Assembly (NCBI GenBank): GCA_022825135.1 | Contig: JAJDYN010000040.1 | Coordinates: 62,001 to 126,000, forward strand | Direction: 5' to 3' | Origin: Gemmatimonadota bacterium | Lineage (GTDB): Bacteria > Gemmatimonadota > Gemmatimonadetes > Longimicrobiales > Gaopeijiaceae | DNA: 64,000 nucleotides | Shown here: piece after piece, positions 34,919-43,456 of the stretch | Position numbering within the stretch: position 1 is the stretch's first letter | Layout: each line of letters begins with the position of its first letter | Notes under the pieces: generated by a model | What the model saw: the letters and a program-made list of their open reading frames with translations, nothing else | What the model was told of the DNA's origin: nothing | Databases searched by the model: none | Program-made: the position numbers and the translations under genes

Positions 34919-37900
34919 CTAGTGTCCTGCCGCCGCCGGCTCGTGGAACGTTACCTTCCGCTGGTAGGTGACCGCCGGCTGTGTGTTGATCAGATCGTCG
35001 AGCACCCGGTACGAACGCTCGTTCGCGGTGACCTGGGCCACCCGCGAGTTGGGATCCCGGATGTTGCCGAAGACGATGGCCTCGGCCGGGCAGCTCTGCT
35101 GGCAGGCCGTCACCACCTCGCCGTCGGCGATGGCCCGTCCCTCGAGCACCGACTGGTTTTCCACCTCGCGAATCCGCTGTACGCAGAAGGTGCACTTCTC
35201 CATCACGCCCTCGCCCCGCACGGTGACGTCCGGGTTGTACTGCCAGTTGAGGGGCTCGGGCACGTCCGAATACTCGTACCAGTTGAACACCCGCACCTTG
35301 TAGGGGCAGTTGTTGGCGCAGTACCGGGTGCCCACGCAGCGATTGTACACCTGCGCGTTAAGTCCGTCCGGGGTGTGGTAGGCCGCGAACACCGGGCACA
35401 CCGGCTCGCAGGGCGCGTTGCCGCAGTGCTGGCAGAGCATGGGCGTGAAGCGCACGTCGACCGGGCCCGCGTGAGACGCGTCCACGGTTTCGAAGTAGTT
35501 CTCGATGCGCATCCACTGGATGTCGCGGCCCATGAGGAGCTGTTCCTCCTGGACCACGGGCACGTTGTTCTCGGCCTGGCAGGCGGTCACGCAGGCGCTG
35601 CACCCGGTGCACTTGTCCAGGTCGATGGCCATGGCCCAGCGGGGGGTGGTTTCCGGATCGTACTCGCCGTGCTGTGCTCCCGGTAGCGGGAAATCGCCGG
35701 GCTCCCCGTCCGCGGGGACGGGGACAAAGCCGCCGACCTCCTGCAGCTCGTAGAGGTCGTGCTCCGCGTGCTCCTCTTCGGCATGGCCGATGTCGGCGAG
35801 CGCGACGGCGGGCGCGATGTTGCGGTCTTCCTGGGTATGTCCCGAGCCGTGGATGCTCGCGAGCTTGCGCCACTCCCCGGTGGGTTCGACCGCAACGCGG
35901 GTGGCGAGATGGACCATGCCGCCCGATGCCTGCTCCGACTCGGCCGGGAGCAAGACCATGGGGTTCACCCCGTTTCCGTCGGCGTAGCGGCCGTAGCCCG
36001 TGTGTCCGGTGCCCATGGCGATGGCGGCGACGTCCTCGCGGACACCTGCGTACGGCCATACAGGCAGTTCCACCTGGCCGTGCGGCGAACCCACGCGCAC
36101 GATGTCGCCCTCGCGGAGCCCGTGTCGCTGCGCCGTGGCCGGATGCAGCTCCAGCCACGAATGCCAGGTGATCTTGCTGACCGGGTCGGGGAGTTCCTGC
36201 ATCCACGAGCGGTTGGCCTGGCGTCCGTCCCCGAAGCGGGACGACGGATACACGACCAGCGCCAGTCCGTCCTGGTCGCCGTCCAGCGAGGGCACGTCGA
36301 ACCCGACCGCGGGGTCCGGGGAAAGCAGCTCCGCGGCGTCCTCCGGCTCGTCGGTCGCGGAGAACACCACTCCCCGGCGCAGGGCCTCGCGCCAGAAGCC
36401 GTCGAAGTCGTCTTCTCCCGCGAGCCCCATCTCCTGCCAGCGGGCGCGCACATACCCCTGGAAGTCGCCGGCGCCCAGGTTCTGGCCCAGGGCGTTCGCC
36501 GCGGACAGCAGCACGTCCCCGGTGGCTCTGGCGTCGAACAGGGGAACGGGCCTCATGACCGGTTGCTGCACTGCGTGCACGCCCGGGCGCGGGTGCGAGT
36601 CTCCCCACGACTCGAGCGGGTGAGTGTCGGGCAGCACCAGGTCGGCGAGGTGCGCGGTTTCGTCGAGAGCCGAGGCGAAGGACACCTTGAACGGCACCGC
36701 GCCGAACGCGTCCGCGAAGCCCGCGGCGGGCGGCAGCGAATAGGCCGGGTTGGCGCCGTGCACGAGCGCGACCGCAACCTCCCCCGCCCGCATCGAACCC
36801 ATGGCGGACTCGAGCGACGCGTAGGGCGAGGACGCGGCGGCCTGATCCGGAGAGGCCAGGTGCACGGAGCGACCGATGTTGCCCGCGACGTGGTTGAGCA
36901 CCAGCACCGCCAGGTTGGCTCCGGTGGCGCCCCTGTGCTGACCGCTCACGCCGGGACCCAGCGCCAGCCCGGGCCCTTCGGCCACGAAGCGCCGCGCCAG
37001 ATCGGCGATCTCCTCGGTCGAGAGCCCCGCCGAATTCGCCGCCGCGTCCAGGTCGAAACCGGCCAGCAGCTCGGCGTACCCGCCCGCATCGGCCCCCTCG
37101 CCCGCGATCACCGCGGCCATGGCGAGCGCGACCGCCGCCTCGGATCCCGCGCGGATGGGGAACCATTCATCGGCGTTCTGGCCCGTCAGCGAGAGCCTCG
37201 GCGCGAGGAAGACGAAGCGTCCCTTGGAACCCATCTGGTCGATGGCGCTGGTGCGCGCGAAACCCCGGCCGTACGCCGTCGGCGACAGCCAGGTCTCAAG
37301 GAAATCGGCGCCGAAGGAAAGGACGAAGCGGGCCGCTTCGAAGTCGTAGGCGGGAACCACATCGCGTCCGAAGGCGATGCGCGCAGCCGCGCGCAGCGGG
37401 GCTTCCGAAAGCGCCTCGTATTCGACGCGCGTACCGCCGGTCACCTCTGTGAACCGATCGAAGAGGTGGCCGAGCGCTCCTCCGTCGCTGCCGGTGACGA
37501 GCAGCACGTTTCCGCCCGCCGCGCCCAGCCGGTCGACCAGTTGCGCCTCGGCGTCCTCCCAGCTGACCGGCACGAAGCCGTCCCCGTTCCGCATCATCGG
37601 GCCCGCGAGACGATCCGGGTTGTACAGCCCCTGCAGGGCCGAATGCCCGCGCGCGCACAACGCGCCTCCCGAGACCGGATGTCCGGGGTTGCCCTCGATC
37701 TTCACCGCGCGCCCCTCGCGCGTGCGCACCCAGGTGCCGCACCCGGCCGGGCATTCCCCACACACGGACGCATACCAGGTCGCGACTCCCGGCGTGATCT
37801 CCTCGGGCGGGACCACATACGGGATGAGTTTCTCCACGTTCTCGGTGGAGCAGCCGAACATCGTGGCCCCGGCCCCCGATGCGCCCACCACCCGAAGGAA

Positions 37901-37927
37901 GTCCCGGCGCTGGATGCCGCCGCTCAT
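34919..37927 (-). CDS. actB: Alternative complex III iron-sulfur/molybdopterin-like subunit ActB
   Basis: A 1002-residue peripheral subunit. The N-terminus is a Tat signal with a potential lipobox (RRDFLRVVGASGAGATMFGC), so it is exported folded. The large first part (about 50-700) is a molybdopterin-oxidoreductase-like fold (YASVCGECPAGCGTWVRTRE, GALCARGHSALQGLYNPDRL), in which known ActB proteins have no molybdenum cofactor. The C-terminal ferredoxin-like part binds clusters through CTGCSACVTACQAENN, CQHCGNAPCEPVCPV, CVGTRYCANNCPYKV and CTFCVQRIREVE with CQQSCPAEAI. The start at 37927 sits next to the Tat motif; an in-frame extension to 38002 was rejected. actA lies 88 nt upstream. Confidence 0.95.
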   Translation of the reverse strand: MSGGIQRRDFLRVVGASGAGATMFGCSTENVEKLIPYVVPPEEITPGVATWYASVCGECPAGCGTWVRTREGRAVKIEGNPGHPVSGGALCARGHSALQGLYNPDRLAGPMMRNGDGFVPVSWEDAEAQLVDRLGAAGGNVLLVTGSDGGALGHLFDRFTEVTGGTRVEYEALSEAPLRAAARIAFGRDVVPAYDFEAARFVLSFGADFLETWLSPTAYGRGFARTSAIDQMGSKGRFVFLAPRLSLTGQNADEWFPIRAGSEAAVALAMAAVIAGEGADAGGYAELLAGFDLDAAANSAGLSTEEIADLARRFVAEGPGLALGPGVSGQHRGATGANLAVLVLNHVAGNIGRSVHLASPDQAAASSPYASLESAMGSMRAGEVAVALVHGANPAYSLPPAAGFADAFGAVPFKVSFASALDETAHLADLVLPDTHPLESWGDSHPRPGVHAVQQPVMRPVPLFDARATGDVLLSAANALGQNLGAGDFQGYVRARWQEMGLAGEDDFDGFWREALRRGVVFSATDEPEDAAELLSPDPAVGFDVPSLDGDQDGLALVVYPSSRFGDGRQANRSWMQELPDPVSKITWHSWLELHPATAQRHGLREGDIVRVGSPHGQVELPVWPYAGVREDVAAIAMGTGHTGYGRYADGNGVNPMVLLPAESEQASGGMVHLATRVAVEPTGEWRKLASIHGSGHTQEDRNIAPAVALADIGHAEEEHAEHDLYELQEVGGFVPVPADGEPGDFPLPGAQHGEYDPETTPRWAMAIDLDKCTGCSACVTACQAENNVPVVQEEQLLMGRDIQWMRIENYFETVDASHAGPVDVRFTPMLCQHCGNAPCEPVCPVFAAYHTPDGLNAQVYNRCVGTRYCANNCPYKVRVFNWYEYSDVPEPLNWQYNPDVTVRGEGVMEKCTFCVQRIREVENQSVLEGRAIADGEVVTACQQSCPAEAIVFGNIRDPNSRVAQVTANERSYRVLDDLINTQPAVTYQRKVTFHEPAAAGH

Positions 37928-38015
37928 GGGCTCTCGCTTCTCACTGGATTCCCGGTCGTGGTCATGGGCATTGCGTTCTCGCTTCCGGCGGTGGCTGCTC
38001 ATGACTCCCGTTCGC

Positions 38016-38588
38016 TCAGTAATGACAGACCGCGCAGTCGCGGGAGACTTCCCGTTCCACGTGGCACTGCACGCACCAACCCATGGAGAGCGGCTGGTTC
38101 ACCGCCTCGATGACCGCCATCTCCTGCACCGGGCCGTGGCACTCCTGGCACTGGACCCGGGGTTCGCCGGACTCGTCGGGCGCCACGTGCCGCATGTGCG
38201 GGAAGCGCACGTGGTCCGAGACCTTGTAGATGCGCACCCACGGGATGGCTTCCTGACGCTGGGCATAGTCGCGCACCTTGGCCACTTCCTCCGGATTGTT
38301 GCGTCCCTGGACGACCAGGTGGCAGCCCTGGCAGGTGGCAACCGGGGGGATGCCCGCGTCGACGGACCGCTCGGCGGAGAAGTGGCAATACTGACAGTCC
38401 ATGCCGAAATCGCCGGCGTGAATGTCGTGGGGGAATGCGATGGGCTGCGCCAGCGGATCCGGTTCCACGACCGCCATCTCGACGGCCGTATCGAGGCTCT
38501 CCTGGGGGGTGTCGCTCTCCTGAACGAAGGCGAGGGCGCCGAGCGTCGCGACGACTCCGGCCAGAACGGCAGTCCGCTTTCCCTTCAT
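38016..38588 (-). CDS. actA: Alternative complex III pentaheme cytochrome c subunit ActA
   Basis: A 190-residue cytochrome with an N-terminal signal-anchor helix (RTAVLAGVVATLGALAFV). It has five CxxCH heme sites in order: CQYCH, CQGCH, CQECH, CVQCH and CAVCH, plus His ligands in IAFPHDIHAGDFGMDC and HVRFPHMRHVAPDE. This matches the pentaheme ActA of ACIII, which collects electrons on the periplasmic side. It is the first act gene, about 100 nt beyond the promoter at 38688-38716. The start MKGKRTAVLAG (38588) was chosen because the signal-anchor begins there. Confidence 0.95.
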   Translation of the reverse strand: MKGKRTAVLAGVVATLGALAFVQESDTPQESLDTAVEMAVVEPDPLAQPIAFPHDIHAGDFGMDCQYCHFSAERSVDAGIPPVATCQGCHLVVQGRNNPEEVAKVRDYAQRQEAIPWVRIYKVSDHVRFPHMRHVAPDESGEPRVQCQECHGPVQEMAVIEAVNQPLSMGWCVQCHVEREVSRDCAVCHY

Positions 38589-38833
38589 GAAGCGCGCGGT
38601 TCCTTGGCGGGTGGAGGTTTCGGGAAGGGTTCGCGCCGTTCGCATCCGGCGGCGACGGAGACACGCGGCCCATGTAGCTCGGGCCGCAAGTTAGGGGCAC
38701 CGATGGCGAGCGTCAACGGAACGGGCCGAGTGGATCGGCTGGAACCCGCAGACCGCGGTTCGCGAAAGAACACTCATGGAACGGATGCACCAACGCCCCC
38801 GCGAGGAGGCTGCTGGAGGATGAACGGGTCACG
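38589..38833. other. Divergent intergenic region between actA and the 38834-39234 genes
   Basis: It contains the act promoter (38688-38716). A 15-codon ATG reading frame (from 38776) precedes the small ORF at 38834 but has nothing to support it. No plus-strand promoter, RNA fold or repeat was recognised. Confidence 0.5.
38688..38716 (-). promoter_or_regulatory. Promoter of the act operon
   Basis: Minus strand: -35 TTGACG (38716..38711), 17-nt spacer, -10 TAACTT (38693..38688). The mRNA would have a leader of about 95 nt before actA. This is the only good match upstream of the operon. Confidence 0.6.
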
Positions 38834-38926
38834 ATGGCGGAGCACGCGACGAAACCGTTGCGGGAGGTCGCCCGCGGTACCCGGCCTGCCCGGGTCGAGG
38901 CGCTGGATTTCCGGGGCTGCGGATGA
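38834..38926 (+). CDS. Possible 30-residue leader ORF
   Basis: ATG at 38834 opens a 30-codon frame whose TGA overlaps the ATG of the next gene as ATGA, the coupling style used elsewhere in this window. The peptide is basic (begins MAEHATKPLREVARG). There is no strong ribosome-binding site and no known relative. It could be a coupling leader or chance. Confidence 0.25.
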   Translation: MAEHATKPLREVARGTRPARVEALDFRGCG

Positions 38927-39234
38927 TAATGTATGCGACCATGATCGACCCTGCGGTACCCTCCGACCTGAGGCCCATGCCGGGCCAGCACCTCGCCACC
39001 ATCACGTACCAGAATCGCATCTGGGACGTCTATCTGGAATTCGAGACCAAGCGATCCGCGAGCGGGGAGCCGTGCCGGGCGAAGCTCGTCTATTCGCCGG
39101 CCGATGGCGAATCCGGGGACGCCGCGCAGACCGCGGCCATTTTTGTCGAGGAATCGTACGAGCTCGCCGTGGAGAAGGCACAGAGCTTCAGGCGCCATCA
39201 ACTGGAAGCGCTGCTCCGGTCCATTCTTCCCTGA
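38923..39234 (+). CDS. Conserved-looking 103-residue protein of unknown function
   Basis: A small soluble protein. A beta-rich first half (QHLATITYQNRIWDVYLEFE) is followed by an acidic helical half (TAAIFVEESYELAVEKAQSF, RRHQLEALLRSILP). I do not recognise a family. Its codon use resembles the neighbouring real genes. The first ATG (38923) has GGGG 6 nt before it; further ATGs at 38929 and 38941 are possible starts. Its TGA lies 5 nt before the TTG start of the GWxTD gene, so the two are probably one transcript. Confidence 0.65.
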   Translation: MIMYATMIDPAVPSDLRPMPGQHLATITYQNRIWDVYLEFETKRSASGEPCRAKLVYSPADGESGDAAQTAAIFVEESYELAVEKAQSFRRHQLEALLRSILP

Positions 39235-39239
39235 AAGCC

Positions 39240-41546
39240 TTGAGCCGGTCGCTTCGGGGGCCCCGTGGTATCCTGGCGTGGCTGACGTGGGTTCTGGTAG
39301 TGCCCGTACCCGCCTCTGCTTCCGCGAATCCCGTCCTGCCCGCGGGACCTGCGCCTCAGGAGCCGTCCGCCCAGGCAGCCCCGGTCCCGCGCGCCGTGGC
39401 CCGGGCCACGAGCCTGCTCGAAGCCGGGGACACGACGGCGGCGCTCGGACTGCTGCGCAGGGCGCGGGACGAAGACGATCGCGATCCCCACATCGCCTTC
39501 TTGCTCGGCACGCTGCTGGCGCGCACCGCACCCCTGGAGGAGACCGACTTCAGGCAGCGGATGGAGGCGGAAGCGTTGCTGGAGGAGGCGTACGAGGGAC
39601 TCCACGAAGACGCCGGCGTGCTGCTGGAGATGGCGCTGCTCAAGCGGCGCCAGTTCATGCGCGTGGACGCGCGCAGGATTCTGGAGCGCACCGTGGCGTC
39701 CGAAAGCAGCCGCGCGGTGGAACCCCGGGTCCTGGCCCAGTCGCACTTTGTGCTGGCGCGCATCCTCACCGAGGAGATGGAGGACTTCGAGCATCTGGTC
39801 TTTCTGCCCGCCGGATGGCGGCGGGACGGGTCGCCGGGGACGGACGAGTACGCGGGATCGACGCGCTGTCCCGCCGGGGTCCAGGCCTTCTGCCTCAACT
39901 ACACGGAACCCCGCACCTTCAACCGCCAGCTGGCCGGCGCGGGCCGCGCCAGCGACCGGGACGTGGACTACCCCCCGCGGATCGAAGCCCACTACCGGGC
40001 TGCTCTGTCGTACGTACCCGACCACCCGCAGGCCGCCCGCGGACTGCTCGCGCTGCTCCATCGCCAGGGCCGTTTCGAGGACATGGCGACCGAGGCACAG
40101 CGCCTGGCCGAGGTGAACCCCGACGATCCCTACGCGCACATCTTTCTCGGGCTGGCGTTCTACGAGTCGCTGGACTGGACCGCCGCCCGCGATGCCTTCG
40201 ACACCGGTCTCGCTCTCATGCCTCCGGCCGAGCGCGTCCCCTACGACAACGTTTCCTACCTGCTCGACGAGGAGGACAGGGCCTCGTACGGACAGCTCGA
40301 GGCGGAGCAGGCGCGGGAATACGAGCGCATCCTGTGGGCCAAGTCCGATCCGCTCTTCCTGATTCCGGAAAACGAGCGGGCGATGGAGCACATCGCACGC
40401 GTCACCTACGCGGAGCTGGCCTTCGGCGACCTCGAGCGGCGCCTGCCCGGCTGGAGCAGCGACCGGGGCCAGGTCCTCATACGCTACGGCCTGCCGGAGA
40501 ACATCTGGATGCTGCGCCAGGACGGCGCCGGCGCGGGGCTCGGAGGCGCGGCTCAGCGAGCCGGATCCAACAGCAACGGACGGTGGATCTTCTGGAACTA
40601 CCGGCTGGAGGTGCCCAGCTTCGTGTTCCGCCGGCAGCTCGGGTACAACCGGGTCGACTTCGACTTCGACGCGAACACGGGACAGTACCTGCGCCAGGTC
40701 AGCGAAACCGAGGCCACCACGACCTTCGAGAGCCGTGCCGTCAACCGCTGGACGGAGATCCCCGCGCAGATCGCCCGGTTCCGGGGTGCGGCTCCCGGGC
40801 AGGTGGAGGTGCTGGCCTTTCTGCGCGCCGACCCGGACTCCTTCAATCTGTTCGAAGGCGACTCCGTGCGCGTCGGCATGTTCCTGTTCAACCGGAGCTA
40901 TGAGGACTCGGCCAGCGTGACGCACGCGGTGAAGGCCGAAGACACGGGCAACGTTCTCTTCACCTTCGAGTTGCCCCGCGGAACGTTCGAATACTCGCTC
41001 GAGGGGCTGGCTGCCGAATCCCGCGTAGCCGCGCGCAACCGGGGGACGATCACCGCCATTCCGGTACGGCGCGTCGGTCTGTCCACGTCCGACCTGGTCC
41101 TGGCCGGGGGCGTGATTCCGCGTGTCGAGCAGCCCGGCGGATGGCGCGACTTCGCCATCGGCGCCTCGCGCGACCTGATCTTCGACGCGGACGACGACAT
41201 CCATGTCTACATGGAGATCTACGGGCTGACCACCGACTTCATGGGCTCGTCGGAGTACACCGTGGAGGTGACGCTGCAGGACGCTGAGCGGCGCAGCGTG
41301 GGCGCGCGCCTCCTGCGCTCGCTGGGCAACCTGATAGGCGGCGCGGAGGGCGACCTGGCCGTCCGCTTCGTGCGCAACGTCGAGCCCGTCGACGGAGTCG
41401 TGCCCGAGTACTTCTCCGTCTCGGCCGATGAAGCCGGGGAGGGGGCGCACCGGCTCATCATCGCCATCACCGACCGGACCACCGGCGCCTCCGTCAGCGT
41501 CGAGCGCGAGCTTGCCATCCGCAGGCCGGAGGACGACCCCCGATAA
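39240..41546 (+). CDS. Exported TPR and GWxTD-domain protein
   Basis: About 768 residues from TTG 39240. A signal peptide (LAWLTWVLVVPVPASASA) leads to a helical-repeat region (about 40-380: AVARATSLLEAGDTTAALGL, YRAALSYVPDHPQAARGLLA, AQRLAEVNPDDPYAHIFLG). A GWxTD-type domain lies at about 380-500 (YERILWAKSDPLFLIPENER, PGWSSDRGQVLIRYGLPENI). The rest is beta-rich. GWxTD proteins occur in Bacteroidota, Gemmatimonadota and Acidobacteriota as envelope proteins of unsettled role. No ATG or GTG is in frame before the signal peptide. TTG at 39240 lies 5 nt after the stop of the previous gene; CTG at 39231 overlapping that stop is the alternative. Confidence 0.85.
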   Translation: MSRSLRGPRGILAWLTWVLVVPVPASASANPVLPAGPAPQEPSAQAAPVPRAVARATSLLEAGDTTAALGLLRRARDEDDRDPHIAFLLGTLLARTAPLEETDFRQRMEAEALLEEAYEGLHEDAGVLLEMALLKRRQFMRVDARRILERTVASESSRAVEPRVLAQSHFVLARILTEEMEDFEHLVFLPAGWRRDGSPGTDEYAGSTRCPAGVQAFCLNYTEPRTFNRQLAGAGRASDRDVDYPPRIEAHYRAALSYVPDHPQAARGLLALLHRQGRFEDMATEAQRLAEVNPDDPYAHIFLGLAFYESLDWTAARDAFDTGLALMPPAERVPYDNVSYLLDEEDRASYGQLEAEQAREYERILWAKSDPLFLIPENERAMEHIARVTYAELAFGDLERRLPGWSSDRGQVLIRYGLPENIWMLRQDGAGAGLGGAAQRAGSNSNGRWIFWNYRLEVPSFVFRRQLGYNRVDFDFDANTGQYLRQVSETEATTTFESRAVNRWTEIPAQIARFRGAAPGQVEVLAFLRADPDSFNLFEGDSVRVGMFLFNRSYEDSASVTHAVKAEDTGNVLFTFELPRGTFEYSLEGLAAESRVAARNRGTITAIPVRRVGLSTSDLVLAGGVIPRVEQPGGWRDFAIGASRDLIFDADDDIHVYMEIYGLTTDFMGSSEYTVEVTLQDAERRSVGARLLRSLGNLIGGAEGDLAVRFVRNVEPVDGVVPEYFSVSADEAGEGAHRLIIAITDRTTGASVSVERELAIRRPEDDPR

Positions 41547-41781
41547 GGAGCCACGTCAGGGGCCGCACCCGCCTCGGGACGTCAGACAGGGCGCGCCCGC
41601 GGGATGCGGAATCCGGGAGAGACCGGCTGAGGCCCTGTGCAAAGGTCTTGCGTTCTCTCTAAGTTGGAAGATGGGCTTGCACCAACGTTCCGGCCCGGGA
41701 CGGCCGCCCTTCGGTCCTGCTCCGCCAGGCCACCGGGGAACCACTTCCGGTCTTGATTCGATTCCAACCACAGGGAAAGCC

Positions 41782-41973
41782 ATGGCCATCTATCGCTCGC
41801 TGTACTACGGCGACGTTGTCGTGGGAGTTGGGGGCAGGATCACCATCCCCCAGGAGATGCGCGACGAGCTCGGCATCGTGGAGGGGGACATGCTGCGGGT
41901 GAGAGTGGAGGCTTCGAACGGGTCGCGTCAGCTGGTCGTCTGGCGCTCGGAGGACCAGCCGGAAGACCATTAG
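41782..41973 (+). CDS. AbrB/MazE/SpoVT-type DNA-binding protein, orphan
   Basis: A 63-residue swapped-hairpin protein. GDVVVGVGGRITIPQEMRDE followed by LGIVEGDMLRVRVE is the AbrB pattern. Such proteins are transcription regulators or antitoxins that bind DNA as dimers. No toxin gene is adjacent: downstream is the opposite-strand LuxC-like gene and upstream is the GWxTD gene. A regulator role is therefore more likely than a toxin-antitoxin role. The 235 nt upstream (41547-41781) contain no other recognisable element. Confidence 0.85.
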   Translation: MAIYRSLYYGDVVVGVGGRITIPQEMRDELGIVEGDMLRVRVEASNGSRQLVVWRSEDQPEDH

Positions 41974-41989
41974 GGGGGGTGTGGTTCTT

Positions 41990-43456
41990 CTACTCCACTT
42001 CCCAGTCGACCCAGCGGACGAGCGCCCGCAAGGGGTCGCCGCCGTCGTGGTGCCACCAGGCGGGCGGCCACGCCATCCGCCGTAGCGTGGCCACCCGGGT
42101 GACGCCCGCCCCGCCGAGCTGTTCGACCAGGGAGGCAGCGCGCGCCCCGGCCCCGCACAGCCCGGCGGTCTGCAGAAACGGGCGCAGTCCAGCGAGGAGT
42201 CCTGCGACCCGCTCCAGGTCGGCAACGGGCTTCACCCAGGCGAAACGGCCCAGGCAGGACGGCGAGAAGGCCGGGTCGGGGTCGTAGGCGACCGTCCACT
42301 CCACCCCCGCCGGGCGGAAGACCCGCACACCTTCGCCCGCTGCCTGCTTCAGCTCCCAGGTGCCGCGCAACTGCTGCACCTTCGACGCGACCTCCGGGGG
42401 AGCGGGGCCGGCGGGTAGATCCCGCTCGAGCGCGGCCATGGCGGCGGCCAGGCGGGCGGCCCACTCGGCGGGCGTGAGCGCGCCGCCTTCCTCCACCCAG
42501 AAGAGGTGGGGGGAAACGCAACCCCTCTGGTCGAATGCGGCTACCGCGCGCGCGGCGTCCATGGCGGTTCGGTTCGCCTGCCCGGCGGCGAGCGCTTCCC
42601 GGCCGACCAGGGCGACCCCGACCCGGTGGGAGTACGCCACCAGGGGAGTGGTGGCGGGGAGCCGGGCGCGCACGGCCTTGACCGTGTCGGCGCCGCCGTA
42701 CACCACCACCAGGCCGGCGCGGGAGAGCACCTCCGCCTCGACCGTGTCGGCGCCGCCCGGCCAGTAGAGCACGGCCAGGGCGGCCGCCAGCCCCGGGTCG
42801 CAGTCGGCCAGGGCGCGGGCGTAGAGCACCGGCAGCACGGCGTCATGGAGGCCGGGCTTGAGGAGCACGGGCGAGCGCGCCAGGAGCGCCCGCGCCACCC
42901 CTCCGACCGACACGCCGGCCACGTTGCCCGCGCCCAGTTGAACGATCAGGCGGTGGCCGAACGCACGCACGCGCGACCCGCCGGGCCCGGGCCGGAAGCC
43001 GTCGAGCACCGCCGGGTCGGGGAACTGCGCGCGCACCAGCCGCGCCAGGCGGTCGGCGGTCCAGTCGCGCGCCATCCCGTCCAGGACCTCCCGGGCCATG
43101 GCGGTGGAGAGCCCGGCGGCGGGGGGCAGCAGGTCGAGCGCTTCCTTGCGGATCGGGTCGGCGGGATCCAGAAAGCGCGCCCCGGCGCGGCCCAGCGACG
43201 CCACCAGCGAGTCGGTGCGGCGCTCGTGCAGGCGGGCGCCCGCTTCGACCAGGTGGTCGCACAGGCAACGCGCGAACGCGGGGTCGGGGGTGGGGAAGCG
43301 GAGCCGCAGGTCGCCGCTCACGGAGGTGGTGGAGAAGGCGGTCGGCGCCGTGCCCGGGTGCTCCGCTCCGCGCGCGTGCGGCGGGAGTTCCGCTGCGGCG
43401 GAGGCTGCCCGCCCCGGCACCCCGGGAGGCAGCCACCAGGCCGGGAACGTCCTCAT
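41990..43456 (-). CDS. LuxC-like acyl-CoA / acyl-protein reductase
   Basis: A 488-residue aldehyde-dehydrogenase-fold reductase of the LuxC group. The cofactor region has HRLIVQLGAGNVAGVSVGGV and LARSPVLLKPGLHDAVLPVL; the catalytic Cys lies in AFDQRGCVSPHLFWVEEGG (about residue 302). LuxC reduces an activated fatty acyl group to the aldehyde with NADPH. The ATG overlaps the stop of the LuxE-like gene (ATGA). There is no luciferase (luxAB) or luxD in the window, so the aldehyde presumably feeds lipid or secondary metabolism. A proline- and alanine-rich N-terminal stretch of about 40 residues is not typical of the family. Confidence 0.87.
   Translation of the reverse strand: MRTFPAWWLPPGVPGRAASAAAELPPHARGAEHPGTAPTAFSTTSVSGDLRLRFPTPDPAFARCLCDHLVEAGARLHERRTDSLVASLGRAGARFLDPADPIRKEALDLLPPAAGLSTAMAREVLDGMARDWTADRLARLVRAQFPDPAVLDGFRPGPGGSRVRAFGHRLIVQLGAGNVAGVSVGGVARALLARSPVLLKPGLHDAVLPVLYARALADCDPGLAAALAVLYWPGGADTVEAEVLSRAGLVVVYGGADTVKAVRARLPATTPLVAYSHRVGVALVGREALAAGQANRTAMDAARAVAAFDQRGCVSPHLFWVEEGGALTPAEWAARLAAAMAALERDLPAGPAPPEVASKVQQLRGTWELKQAAGEGVRVFRPAGVEWTVAYDPDPAFSPSCLGRFAWVKPVADLERVAGLLAGLRPFLQTAGLCGAGARAASLVEQLGGAGVTRVATLRRMAWPPAWWHHDGGDPLRALVRWVDWEVE

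Noticed and set aside
41782-41973. AbrB-like protein as half of a MazEF/VapBC-type toxin-antitoxin pair
   Set aside because: No small toxin gene follows or precedes it; both neighbours are unrelated large genes.
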